Assembly (NCBI GenBank): GCA_001579985.1 | Contig: LRSR01014122.1 | Location: 219,683 to 283,682, forward strand | Direction: 5' to 3' | Source of the DNA: Hypsibius dujardini | Taxonomy: Eukaryota > Tardigrada > Eutardigrada > Parachela > Hypsibiidae | Length of the DNA stretch: 64,000 nucleotides | Part shown: positions 26,714 to 38,200 of the stretch, one piece after another | How the letters are laid out: every line of letters begins with the position of its first letter | Numbering within the stretch: position 1 is the stretch's first letter | The notes under the pieces: model-generated | What the model was told of the DNA's origin: nothing | The model's input: the letters and a program-made list of their open reading frames with translations, nothing else | Databases searched by the model: none | Position numbers and translations under genes: made by a program

Positions 26714-29470
26714 ATGGGGGACGCCGAAGATGGAGAAGAGAATCGAGTGGTATTAGATTGGCCAGTGAGAGACGTCAAGCAGCTCCTCGCCATTCTCCAG
26801 GCTAAATTGCCAAAAAAAGACAACATCGGTTTTCAACGCCGGATTAGGAAAGTCAAGTGGGGCGATATCACGGTTGGGGACCACTCATCCGAGGAATGTC
26901 GGACGCAGTTTGAACGGTTAATTGGCAGTGTAAGTAAACTATGTTTTTCATTCAACGTTGCATGTAGAGTAGGAATAGGGTGCTTTCCGGCGGAGGGAGT
27001 TGTCTTAATGATAACTTCATGTCTCTTTGGCTATTAAGGCAATTTCATCCTTTATTCCACTTGTTTTCAACATCAGCGTGATGGGTCGGAATATCAAGCA
27101 ATCAATAAATCAAGGAAAGAAAGCTCCGAACAAATCTTGTCTAATCCGTTACTAACAGTAATTGTCGATCGCTTGATTTGTCTCGGGATGGCGACCAGCA
27201 TGTCCTATATGCCTGTGTTACAATAATAACCTATTTTATTTTTGGCTATTTTGGGCCCATTTGCCAACGTGCGGAGGGATTTTGCGCGAAGCCGAGCCAT
27301 TATTATTATCCTTACTTATGGCTCAACGCGCCTTGCTTGTCAATAAGTAGTTTATTGATCTTAAAATGAAAGCTGTGAACATATGTTGTAGATAAGAATA
27401 CAGCTGTGCTGCGGTTACTTTGAGGGTCGCCCACCAGAACTCAATGAGCGACCCTCAAAATAACCGCGGCACAACTGCACATGCATCGGACAGGTATAAT
27501 CTTGCTGACTTCAAGGCAAGTTAATCAGCCAATCTAGGAACCTGTCCTTTATTGTTGTTTCTTCTTAGCTAGCTTAATACTAATACTGTACTAAAAAGTC
27601 TAGTCTGGATTGTTTGATTGTGAATAGTACGGTAGATGTACAGTGCACACTCTTTGTTGGCTTACAGCAACGGACCTTTCGGATTCTGGAGGAAATCGTT
27701 AGAGATGCTGTCACCTGGGTGGAGGATCCAGGCAGTTCAAAGGCCAAAGAGGTTAATATTCGGCTTGCAATCTAGATGGATTTTGGATCTGTGTTCCTCT
27801 CCTCGACCTATGCTGCTGACTTGCTAATTTGGCATCCTGTTTTGGTATTTTGCAGAAGGATCACCCCGACTTCCCGAAAAAGCCCATCCCATCCTACATG
27901 AAATTCCACCATGAAATGTTCGCGAAAGTCAAAGCGCGAAATCCGGAGTTAACTCAAGCTGATCTATCGAAAAAAGTTACTAAACGTTGGAACAAGCTGT
28001 CGGATGAGGAAAGGGTGAGACAGACAATTCATAATTGCAGAATTAACAAGGTAATGGATCGTGTCATTTTTTCATTGCAACAGGCTGTTTACAATGCTGC
28101 CTACCAGGATGAGATGCTGCAGTTTAAACGACGTAAAGCGGAATTCTTTGCGTCTCACCCAGAGTTTGCTCAGAAGAAGAAGGGTCAGAAGGGTGACAGT
28201 GAAACCGCCAAGTCACGGAGAGGACAGTCGAAACGGCCATCCCCTCCGAAGACGCCTTTTGACCACTATGTTGAAAGCAGACTCTCTGCTGACGCGTCGG
28301 AAGTAAGTCACTGTCATGTTCATTTTATAATGTGGCAGATTGAATAAGTAAGTAAAAGTTATGTACTTTTTAAGGCGGAAAAGAAGGAGCAGAAGGAGGC
28401 GCTGAAAGTCAAGTGGGCAGATATGAGCGACAAACGGAAGGCCAAATATATCGAATTATCGCTGGGAGAGCAGAAAGAATACGAGGTAGGTAGCCCAACA
28501 AAGGTAGGACTGCTGGGTAGATAATGACTTACTTGTGACGCTATTTTTGTGTTGTTAGGAGAAGCTGGAAGAGTTTCGTGTCCAGCATCCGGATGCCCCC
28601 GTCAAGAGGCGCATGAAGTGTGTCACTCAAGCTGATTTGGATGTGCTCGGTATGGGCAGTCGCATGCAATTGCCACAGTCACATTGTCAAAGTCATATTC
28701 TCTTTACCTATGCAGGGGAAGCGTACGGGCGACCAAAAGCACCAGCTGGCCACTCTGGCTACAATTTGTTTTGCAGTGAATTCCGCGGCAAAGGAGATAT
28801 TCGAGGCTGGATGGCCAAGTCCTCGGCGGAGTGGAAGTTGCTGTCGCCCGAACAAAAGGCCGTTTACACCGATCGCAGTAAAGCGGTGCGTTGGCATTGT
28901 GTCACTGTTCATGTAGGCACATTTTTGCCTGATTTTTTGCATTTCATGCTGGATTACAGGCACTGAAGGAATACCACAAGGCATGTGAAGTGTACCTAGC
29001 TGGGCTACCCGAAGAGAAACGGGATGATGAACGGAAGGTCCTCAAGTACGAACCTCAGCCGTCTACGGTCGCAGCCAACGGCTCCACCAAGAAGCGCCGC
29101 CGGAACGAAGCAGATTGCGGGATTGAAAACAAGAAACGAGTACGGTTTACTCCTTTCCTCGTGTACTCTGACCTTATTAATTCAAGTCTTTTTTGTTTTA
29201 TTTTGAAGAAGTCTCAGAATGAATCGTCACCGGTGTCCGCTGTTACTTTCTACATGTTAGAGGAACGAGAAAAGTTCCAAAAGAAGTTTCCCGAAGTGAA
29301 GGATGCCAACCTGAAGCAGCTCATGACGTTGGCCTTTGACAAACTGCCTGACAAGGAAAAGGTGAAAGTGCTCTCCATCACTTCCTTTAAATTGAGTCTT
29401 AATGATTATGCTCTTTATCTTGCAGAAAAGATTTCATGAAATGGTTGCGAAACTGGCTCAGTGTGTGTGA
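26714..29470 (+). CDS. UBTF: UBF-like nucleolar transcription factor with tandem HMG boxes
   Basis: It is likely a nucleolar architectural factor for RNA polymerase I transcription. Ten exons total 1,428 bases, 475 residues, from ATG 26,714 to TGA 29,468. Residues 1-100 match the UBF N-terminal dimerisation region (EENRVVLDWPVRDVKQLLAIL). The first HMG box follows directly at about 101-175 (KDHPDFPKKPIPSYMKFHHE), as in vertebrate UBF. A second box lies at about 205-265 (RPSPPKTPFDHYVESRL), a third at about 294-360 (GRPKAPAGHSGYNLFCSEF...WKLLSPEQKAVY) and a degenerate fourth at about 415-470. A basic nuclear-localisation-like stretch (KKRRR) lies between boxes three and four. Vertebrate UBF has six boxes and a long acidic tail; this one ends 14 residues after its last splice, with no acidic tail. 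Intron 1 (26,930-27,667) is the longest and holds a hairpin. Confidence 0.86.
27401..27477. repeat. 30-base-arm inverted repeat (hairpin) in UBF intron 1
   Basis: The arms 27,401-27,430 and 27,448-27,477 are reverse complements with about three differences, separated by 17 bases. The inner half is perfect (TTTGAGGGTCGC / GCGACCCTCAAA). This is far above chance for an intron. It could be a small foldback element, a precursor hairpin or an RNA structure. Confidence 0.8.
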
Positions 29471-30241
29471 TGGTTTTATCTCGCCTTGGTTTATTGTTGG
29501 CGTTTTAGCCTTTGTTAACACATTCTTCCTTGTTCTTCTATATTTTCTCCCTCTCCTACCTTCCAGGCGTTTTCTTCTGTAACGCTTTATGTTTTCGATA
29601 ATCTGATTATTTTCTTTTGTATTTCTTACATGCAAGCAACTAATACATTGTATTTGAGCGACAATGATTCTTGATTTTGTTTGGGATTCTGTTCCATCTA
29701 CTAGTATTCCCTTCCCTCCCGTTTGAACAATTATTTCCTTGTCCTTTTACTTGCCTTTTCCTTGTCCTTTTCCTTGCGAAAGACAAACAATTGGATTTGG
29801 AAATTTTTATCAAACAACAACATAAAAATACAAAAGATGCTCACACAACTCAAGTAAACTAACCAAAAATGCACTGGCTGGAAGAACCTGCACACAGGGA
29901 ACATAAAGTCCAGCATACCGCGTAGAAAGATTAATACAAGAATAAACAAGGTAATTCGAGAGGGATATGAGTTGCTGTGGGAAACAATTGGTCACAAAAA
30001 AGCTCGACCAGACCCACGCAGACAATGAACATCCACTGGAAGGAAGCTATAATCCAAATGGTCAAACAAAGAATTAAATAAGACAGAAGAATGGGCTGCA
30101 CGCTGAGTGGCCGACGCAGACGCACCCCGTAGAAAGAACACAGACAAGACAACTTGTACATTCAGAAATAAAGTAACGTGCCACACCTCTAAAATTGACA
30201 TGCGCTGTTAGAGAGGTAAGTTAACACATTTGTTCCAAAGC
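29471..30241. other. Convergent spacer between UBF-like and NHL genes
   Basis: These 771 bases lie between convergent stop codons. The content is T-rich and then A-rich, and presumably holds both 3' UTRs. Frames of 60-78 codons here are low-complexity and unsupported. Confidence 0.45.
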
Positions 30242-33200
30242 TTAGACCAGCTCCTCACACCGGCTGTGGAAACTCGGGGCGTTCACGTTCCAATCGCGAC
30301 GGGAGTCGTGCAGTCGAGTGATGATGGGCGATCCTCGGGTCTGCTGCAGCATAATGACACGATGGTCCTTCTTTACGGCCGTGATCACTTGGTTCGTGCT
30401 ATTCATAATCACTCCGCAGCTGTGGCTGAACTGCAGGCAAGGACAAATTTCAAAGGACCCACCAATCAGGCTTTTCCGTCTATCTTCCTGTCTATCTGTT
30501 TATATGTCTGCCTGTCTGTCTGTCTGTCTGTCTGTCTGCTGCCTGTCCTGCCTGTCTGTCTGTCTGTCTGTCTGTCTGTCTTTTTATCTGTCTGTCTGTG
30601 TTGCTTGTGTCAGGCTTTCGCAATAACCAATCATATTTCACGCGCCTTGACATCCTTAATTCCATGATAGCTGACCAGCTCTCCATTGGTCGGGTTCCAG
30701 ACGGACAGATGGAATCGGTTCATGTCAGTGTCAACCACCAACAGCAATCCAGACGGCGAAATGCCCAGTCCTCGAGGATAGCGAACAATGCTGCCAGGAG
30801 CGCCACCGATGCGTCCCAGAAGGTGGCCCCAGCTGTTGAACACACAGACGCAATGGTCTCGAAAGTCACTGATGAAGAAGAACTGGTTGATGACAACCAC
30901 ATCCTGAAAAGGAGGGAACAAAATTGCGTTCGCAACGTTCTAGGTAACAAACATGCAATGCCAAACAGCCAATAAGCCATCTAACCGAAGGTTCACTCAT
31001 GATATCGTCCAATCCAAACCAGTGCGCGACGCTTCCATCTTCGTTTAGCATGGAGCAAGCCTATAATCGAAAGAAAATACAAACATTGGTTTGCAAATAG
31101 CACACCAATCCAGCTCAAGCGCAGTTTGATCTGAGACGTTACCGACGGCTGAACCTCGACGATAATGATCTAAAACGAGAAGACAGCATAGATCGATGAA
31201 TTCCAAGAATAATCCATATAGTAGTCAAAACTGATTCTACACGTAGTACTCTAACAAGGAAATGACACCACTCTGGACGGCGAATTTCTTTAAATCTGTT
31301 TGCTGTTACCGATGCACTATTGCCTGGTCTCTTCGATTCCATCGAGAAAATCGGCAGAAAACCAGAACTACTATTTTAAATAAATAAAAACTGACTAGTG
31401 GTGGTATATAGGGGGCGCTGTCTATGTTACCGTCTCTGTGAATTAATCAAATAAAATGTGTCTGCGTTTATTCAATCGATCAGTCCGTTCAAATCAAATA
31501 ATCAATTAGTACATGTTTCAGTAACATAGACAGCGCCCTCTATATACTACCACTGGTCAGTTTTTATTTAATTTAAAATAGTAGTTCTGGTTTTCTGCCA
31601 ATTTTCTCGACGGAATCGAAGAGACCAGGCAACAGTGCATCGGTAACAGCAAACAGATACTAAGAAATTCACCGTCCAGAGTGGTGTCATTTCCTTGTAA
31701 GTAGATGCAAAAACTGACCTGCTTGTTGTAAACAGTGAGTCCAGCGGTGGTGGTGTTGAGAGCCATCCGCAATCCATGTAAGTTTCCCAATGCACGGATA
31801 AATTTGCCTGTTCGTTCGAAGATCTGGATGCGTGAACATCCGTTGACACGGTCACTTATCACAACGTGATCCGTTCCCGGAATGTAGGCCACCTTCCGCG
31901 GATGCCATACTGAAACAGGAAACTGCAAAGCGTTAAAGCAGCAGCGACCACACAGGTAGATTCCAAATCCCACTCACAGTGGCCATTGAGAGTGCCGGCG
32001 CAGCCCCACTGGAACGCAAACGCTCCAGTCCGTTCGAAAAACTGGATTCGATGGTTCAACGTATCTGAAAAGTTAAACACCATGGATGATCGATACAAGG
32101 TGCAAGCGACCACTTTGAAGAGGCTTCTGCCTCAAGCGGTCAAGCTAACCCGCGACAACGATTTCGTCGTCCTTGCCCAAGCAAAGCCCTTGTGGCATGT
32201 TGAATTGCCCGGCCAGTGGCCCTAGTTCCCCGACGCTGTTCCTATATTTGCAAATACACAAAAATAAAAATAATCTTTAGATAATGCTTAGTACGTAAGG
32301 AGAGAGATGAAAAATATTCCGTACACAATTTCTAAGTCCGGCTGAGGATCCACGTGGATGGGCGGGGCATTGGGCTGAGCGAAATAGTCGATGGCCGGCG
32401 GAGGATGGACCAGCGGACTGTTCTGCCGCTGCGCGTCTGACAATCGCCGAGTTCCTTGGCCGCCATGCCCCAGGCCACGATAGATGGCCCCTCTCTCAGA
32501 AGGCATGCAGCCATGGCCTCGGTAACCGGTAGACATACGATGCATTTGGTTTAACTGCTGGCTGTTGTTGCCGTTGTGATTGTAGTAATTGCCTCTCCCT
32601 CCGACTTCGCCTCCGCCTCCGCCACCGCAGCCTCCTCGGCCCCCGTTACCAACGTTGTTCATGCTGGAGGGCGATCGAAAGTCCACGTAGGGATTGGTTG
32701 GCGTGCTCGGGGACTGCGGTGGCTGATGCATGACATAGTCGCCATTGCCGTTGTCGTTGAAGCCATTGTACTCCCCCATCAAACCCGCCTGTGGCGCATC
32801 TAAACAGGTGGAAACAAGCACATATATAAGCTAAATAAAAACTTACTGCTGCTGATATAAATCTCTCAAAAGTGGCTGATTGCCATTTGAAGCCTCCACA
32901 CCAAAATAGTAGCCGTGCTCAATGTCAATATAAAGAGATAGAATACATTTATCCATATATTTTATAATATATCTAAGAATGCCCAGCACATCCGATTGGA
33001 CACATGGCACTTACAAGGGTTCCGATGGTTGCGCTGTTGTTGCTGGCTTTCTATACGACGAAGAGGCAGTTGAGAGGAATGCTGCTGCTGCTGCTGCTGA
33101 GACCAGTTGTTGGACCGGTTAGGCGGAGAGTGCATATTCACATCCGGAAGAGAGACGTTTCGCGGACGTCCATATCCGAGTCCTGAGTCGGCTAAGCGGA

Positions 33201-34442
33201 CAGCCCCGATGTTCCGGTTGATAAGCGGCAGAGGCTGAAGGCGTGAGTTAATTTGCTGTGGCAGCTGGTGGTCGTTCAGGTGTCCGTTCACTACAAAAAT
33301 AAAAAAAACTTCAATTTCATTGAGGCTGACTACCTGCGAACAGACAAAACATAGATTTGCATGACACACTGAAGGAAAAGTCAACAGATAAGAAAAGAGT
33401 GAGGCACGTATAGCTTATCTACGTATAAGGAGATAAAATGTAGCCACAGACCGGCATAAGGTTAAATAAAACACACTGGCAAGCAGTCAAGACAATCAAG
33501 TACAGTAATTACATGTGGTGGGAAGTTACTTCCCCATATTGCCCAACAGAAACACATACGAAAGGAGAGAACCCTTACTTACAATTGAGATTCCGGGCGA
33601 GCTGGACAAGACCCATGGCACCCTCATTAGCTGAACGGAAAGTTGAAGCCAATGCGCCGCTGCCGCTGAGGGTGACGTTTCCACTGATGACGTCGAGGCT
33701 TCTTTCCTGATGCTGCAGTGGTAGTGCGACGCGGCCGCCATACACCGCGGATGAAGACGGGTCATGGAAGGTGGCCCCATTATTTCCGATAAGACCATTA
33801 GCCGCCGGCCAGGATGTCAGCTGAAGAACGCGTCGGTCGTTGTTGTGAAAGTTCGGCTGCTGCTGTGGTTGACGGCCGTAGATGCCCGGCTGTTGCTCGA
33901 ACGACGACGGAGGCCACACAGTCGGCGACCGGCTCCAATTCTCATCCATCCCGTTGCCGTTGCCAGTACCGTTCTGTCGTTTGGATGAGAATTTGTTGTT
34001 TCCTTTCTGGTTGTGGTTTATCCCCATTATCGACTGAAACGAATCAACAGCAATCATTAAGCAGTCTCCCTATCCAAATACACCACCTTAACAATGCAGC
34101 CTAAGAGGGAAACTGCCTAAATGCCTGTAACCTGACAAAAAATCAAAACGTTGCACAACTAGTGTGTGAAAACCAAAAATAATTTTTTGACCAGATAAAA
34201 AGGTTTCTTACCCACTGATCCATGCCACTATTGGGAGAGCCTGAAAAAGAGCAAATCAAAAAACCAACTCTTCTATTAACTCAGGTCTATTAATTCTGAA
34301 TTAAGATGATCATCCATTCTTTGTTTTGATTTATTTTACCTTGGCCGCAGCTATTTCGGTTGCTGCGTTCGTCATCCGAGTCATCAGCAAGGTCCTCGAG
34401 GATGCGAGTGGCATAGGGATCGAACGATGGAGAGGAGGCCAT
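30242..34442 (-). CDS. Brat/TRIM-NHL-like NHL-repeat protein without RING or B-box
   Basis: It is a candidate post-transcriptional (RNA-binding) regulator of the brat/TRIM-NHL type. Twelve exons total 2,247 bases, 748 residues, from ATG 34,442 (MASSPSF...; Drosophila Brat also begins MASSP) to TAA 30,242-30,244. Residues 1-445 are Asn/Gln/Gly/Ser-rich with poly-Q and G-rich tracts and show no RING, B-box or coiled coil. Residues about 446-748 form the NHL propeller: VGELGPLAGQFNMPQGLCLG, DEIVVADTLNHRIQFFERTGAF, KVAYIPGTDHVVISDRVNGC, FFFISDFRDHCVCVFNSWGHLLGRIGG and a closing blade CGVIMNSTNQVITAVKKDHRVIML. Exon 9 (31,143-31,169) is only 27 bases but fits the Brat alignment (IIIVEVQPS). The intron before it holds a 178-base-arm inverted repeat. 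The missing B-boxes distinguish it from canonical Brat. Confidence 0.85.
30483..30605. repeat. CTGT tetranucleotide microsatellite in NHL intron
   Basis: Near-pure CTGT/CCTG units fill the last intron of the NHL gene, between exons 30,652-30,903 and 30,242-30,430. On the gene's own strand the repeat is ACAG. It is not a CRISPR array: the unit is four bases with no unique spacers. Confidence 0.85.
31254..31698. repeat. Large inverted repeat, arms about 178 bp, in NHL intron
   Basis: The left arm 31,254-31,430 and right arm 31,521-31,698 are reverse complements with only scattered mismatches (for example GACACCACTCTGGACGGCGA versus its complement), separated by 90 bases. The outer ends read ACAAGGAAATG...CATTTCCTTGT. 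No clear target duplication was found. The right arm ends about 20 bases from the splice donor of exon 31,719-31,909. It could be a foldback/MITE insertion. Its transcript would form a long, nearly perfect hairpin. Confidence 0.88.
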
Positions 34443-35246
34443 GGTGATGATGGTGATGATGGTGACCTCCCTTGAATTTGATCGGGCTGTCGTTGTGCAG
34501 CCTTTTGCGGTAGATGGAAAAATATGCGCTGCAGCGAAATGAAAACGAGATAAAAGTGAAATGCGACAGCAAAATGAACTCTCAAAAGACCAGGTAAGCA
34601 GGGAGGAGGTCGCTGGTCGAGCAAGATAACAAAAAAAAGCCACTCCGCATCATCGCCACGCTGCACGCATGGCGGTCTTCTTCAGTATCGCCCTGAAAAA
34701 TCTCGGCAAATGACTTCACCTCAAGGACGCAAAAGAACAAGACGAGAGAGGAAGAGGAAAATGGGAGACCCACCCCTGACTTTTTCTGGCGACCAATCAG
34801 ATGCCTGGGTGACTAGCGTGAATCATCCACTCCAGACCATTATGAATCATCCTTGTGAAACCGAACCGTCAACTGGACTCCACCTCTTTGCCCCTTTCAG
34901 GTGAACCCCCAAGTATCCAGGACCCTACCTTTGTCGAGCTGAACTTCATAAATTCCCGCATTTTGTTGTCTTTTGAGAATTCTTGTTTTGCCAAATTTAT
35001 TCCACATGAAAGTAGATTTAATGACCACTATTTGCCTGAAAATTCATCCTGCTGCTCTCTTGTAGCTTAACAAGCGAATAGCGTTATTGTGATATGATAA
35101 AGTGACCGGTGGAATTTTAATGTCTGCAATAATTTCAAAGCAATCAATCGACTGAATTTACTTGAACAGACTTTTTTCGTTTGGACCAACCTGACAGTGA
35201 TCGCTTGGTGAAAAGTTTTTTTCCTTGGCACCAGCATTTGAGAAAG
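34443..35246. other. Divergent spacer between NHL gene and POLD1
   Basis: These 804 bases lie between divergent start codons and are expected to contain both promoters and 5' UTRs. No protein-coding region or recognisable promoter motif was found. Confidence 0.45.
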
Positions 35247-38200
35247 ATGTCACAGCGTGGTGGATTTGCCGGGAGAGGTGGTTATAATCGTGGCAACCGC
35301 GGAGGAGGCCGGGGAAGCTCGAGTGGCAATACTCCAGGAGCATTTCGTGGTGGACGCGGCGCTTTCAATTCAAGCGGATCGTCTGGCCGCGGCAGCGGTC
35401 ACAACAGCAGCCAGTCTCAATCCAATGGCACGCCACCCTACGCGACGCAATATTCAGGCGGTTCGCGGGCAAACGGTCAGGAGGAGGAAGAGATAGAAGA
35501 TGCAGACATAATGATAATGGATGAGATGGAGGATTTGCCGGAACTCGCACTGGACGATGAAATAAACGGCAGTGGCGACGCAACTGGTAATTGATACAAC
35601 TTACTTACGCTTTTATGTGGGCATTGGCGACCCTTGGAAGTTCTTTTAATTGCCCCGGAGTTGATCTTGAAAGTGGTTTTTGTTTTCACTGTTTCGATTG
35701 ATCGGTTGATTCATGCGAATACATGCTGCGTTTAAAATATTTACATTGTTTCTTTGATTAAGGAGTAAAAACCTTGATATTAAGCCTGTTTTTCTTTATT
35801 GGAATGAATTCTGGGTGCTAATAATTTTATTTAAGCGTTTCTGCAAGAAAATTTAGTGGCCGTTACTGCTTTGTTGGTGATGATTTGTCTGTTGCTTGTA
35901 TTTTAACTTGGATGAGATAACTAATCGTTCGGTTAGTTGATTTGATATTTCATTGAAGGATATATTTTCCAAATTGGCATAATTATGTTTTGGTAAGTCA
36001 AAGTTGTTTTATTACACTCTTATATTATTTTTTCGTAGTTCATATCGAAGTTACCCATTAAGTCAGCGGTTTCGCCGTATACTGGGGACGTTCTCCCATC
36101 GAGTAGCATACAGTACGTTCATAGATTGATTGCATTGTTGTTTCAGCAACCGGTCCAGAAACTCTGTCGACATCGTCCAAGTGGAGTCGGCCACCGCTGA
36201 CGAGAGACGTAAACCCTAACGAGGACAACCTGACATTCCAGCAGATTGACGTGGATCATTACATCGACGCGGTACCTTTATCATGCTTCAAGACCTTTGA
36301 CGGCCCAACGCCGGTCACTCGGCTCTTTGGTGTGACCGCTGAGGGATGCAGCGTCCTTTGTCACGCCCACGGATTCCGTCCGTACTTTTATATCCAGGCC
36401 CCGACTGGCTTTCGGGCAGACCAGCTACAAGCCTTTATGGTGAGTTAAACTAGTACTAGTAGCAACTTCCACGGGTATATATTTTCTATACAGGCAGTCA
36501 CTTTGTTTGTAGAGAGCGTTGAATGCGCGTCTCTTGAATGAGCAGACAATTGCTCGCGGACTCGGTAACGGGGCATCGAGGAGCGCCGTCCTTGAGGTGA
36601 ACATTGTCCAGAAGGAAAACATGTACGGCTACAGCGAGCAGGGGAAGCGTGATTTTATCCAAGTGAAACTGGCCCAACCGCGCTTCATGGCATCTGCCAA
36701 GCGTATCGTCGAATCCGGTTTCTCTCTCCTTCAAAATGGACCGGTAGTCAACTTCGGCCGGACTTTCGAGACGAACGTCGACTTTGAGATCCGTTTTATG
36801 ATTGACGCCAAAGTCTTCGGCTGCAACTGGATCGAGCTACCAGCGAAAAAGTACCGCATACGCACTTCAAGCCGAGATGTCGCTGGTAAGGTGTCCAGTT
36901 TTATTTTCATTTCAGCGTTCCTTATTGGCATATGCATTTGTTTTTCAGGCTTCCTTCACAGTGGTGCTGGGCCAGTATCCCGTTGTCAGATTGAGGTGGA
37001 CTGTGAATGGAGTCAACTTATCTCTCACCCGCCGGACGGAGAGTGGAGTAAAGTGGCGCCCCTTCGCATTCTGAGTTTCGACATTGAATGCGCCGGCAGA
37101 AAGGGCATCTTCCCGGAGGCCCAATACGACCCCGTCATTCAAATTGCCAACATGGTGCAGACCCTTGGCGAAACGCAGCCTTTCATCCGGAATGTCTTCA
37201 CGCTCGACACTTGCGATCCGATTGTGGGTTCGGAGGTTAGTCAGTTAGTGTTCCTTTTTTGTTTTGTTGATTTTGAATATGGAATCACGGTTGAACTTAC
37301 ATCAATAGGTTCTGTGCTTCACTACCGAAGAGGAACTGCTCAATCGCTGGTCACAGTTTGTCCAAGAGGTCGATCCCGACATCATCACCGGCTACAACAT
37401 CCAGAACTTTGACATTCCCTACGTGGTAGAGCGAGCGGATCACCTGAAGCTCTTTGCTTTCCCCTTTATCGGAAGAATCCGCAATCGGAAGAGCTACATC
37501 CGCAACACCAATATCTCATCCAAGCAGATGGGTCGCCGTGAGAACAAACTCTGCAACATCGAAGGCCGCGTCGTTTTCGATCTCCTTCAGATCCTTCTCC
37601 GCGAGTACAAGCTGCGCTCGTACACGTTGAATGCAGTCAGCTACCACTTCCTGCAGGAGCAAAAGGAAGATGTCCATCACTCCATCATTAGTCAGCTGCA
37701 GAACGGGAATGAACAGACGAGACGACGTCTGGCCGTCTACTGCCTCAAGGATGCTCTGCTACCGCTGCGGTTGATTGATAAACTCATGTGTTTGGTCAAC
37801 TACATGGAGATGGCCAGGGTTACGGGCGTGCCGCTAACGTACTTGATGTCTCGTGGACAGCAGATCAAGGTCGTATCACAGCTTCTTCGACGGTAAGTGT
37901 CTATTTCACTATCAATTTTCTCCTTGTCCCATCTAGCCGGTTATCCGTTGTTTATTTTTGTGTTATCCAGCAGCTGTTTTAATGTGGAAGGGCATACCAT
38001 TATTAATCAAGTTGTTCATTGTGTCTTCTTTATGTAGGGCGGCGGAAGAAGACTATGTGATGCCGAGCATGCAAGTGGAAGTCGGCGACGAATTCACCGG
38101 CGCAACTGTTTTAGAACCGAACCCTGGCTACTATGACACCCCCATTGCCACTCTCGATTTCGCATCCCTATACCCGTCCATTATGCAAGCGCACAACCTC

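Noticed and set aside
30483-30605. Short regularly repeated units suggesting a CRISPR-like array
   Set aside because: The unit is a 4-base CTGT microsatellite without unique spacers, inside a spliced animal intron.
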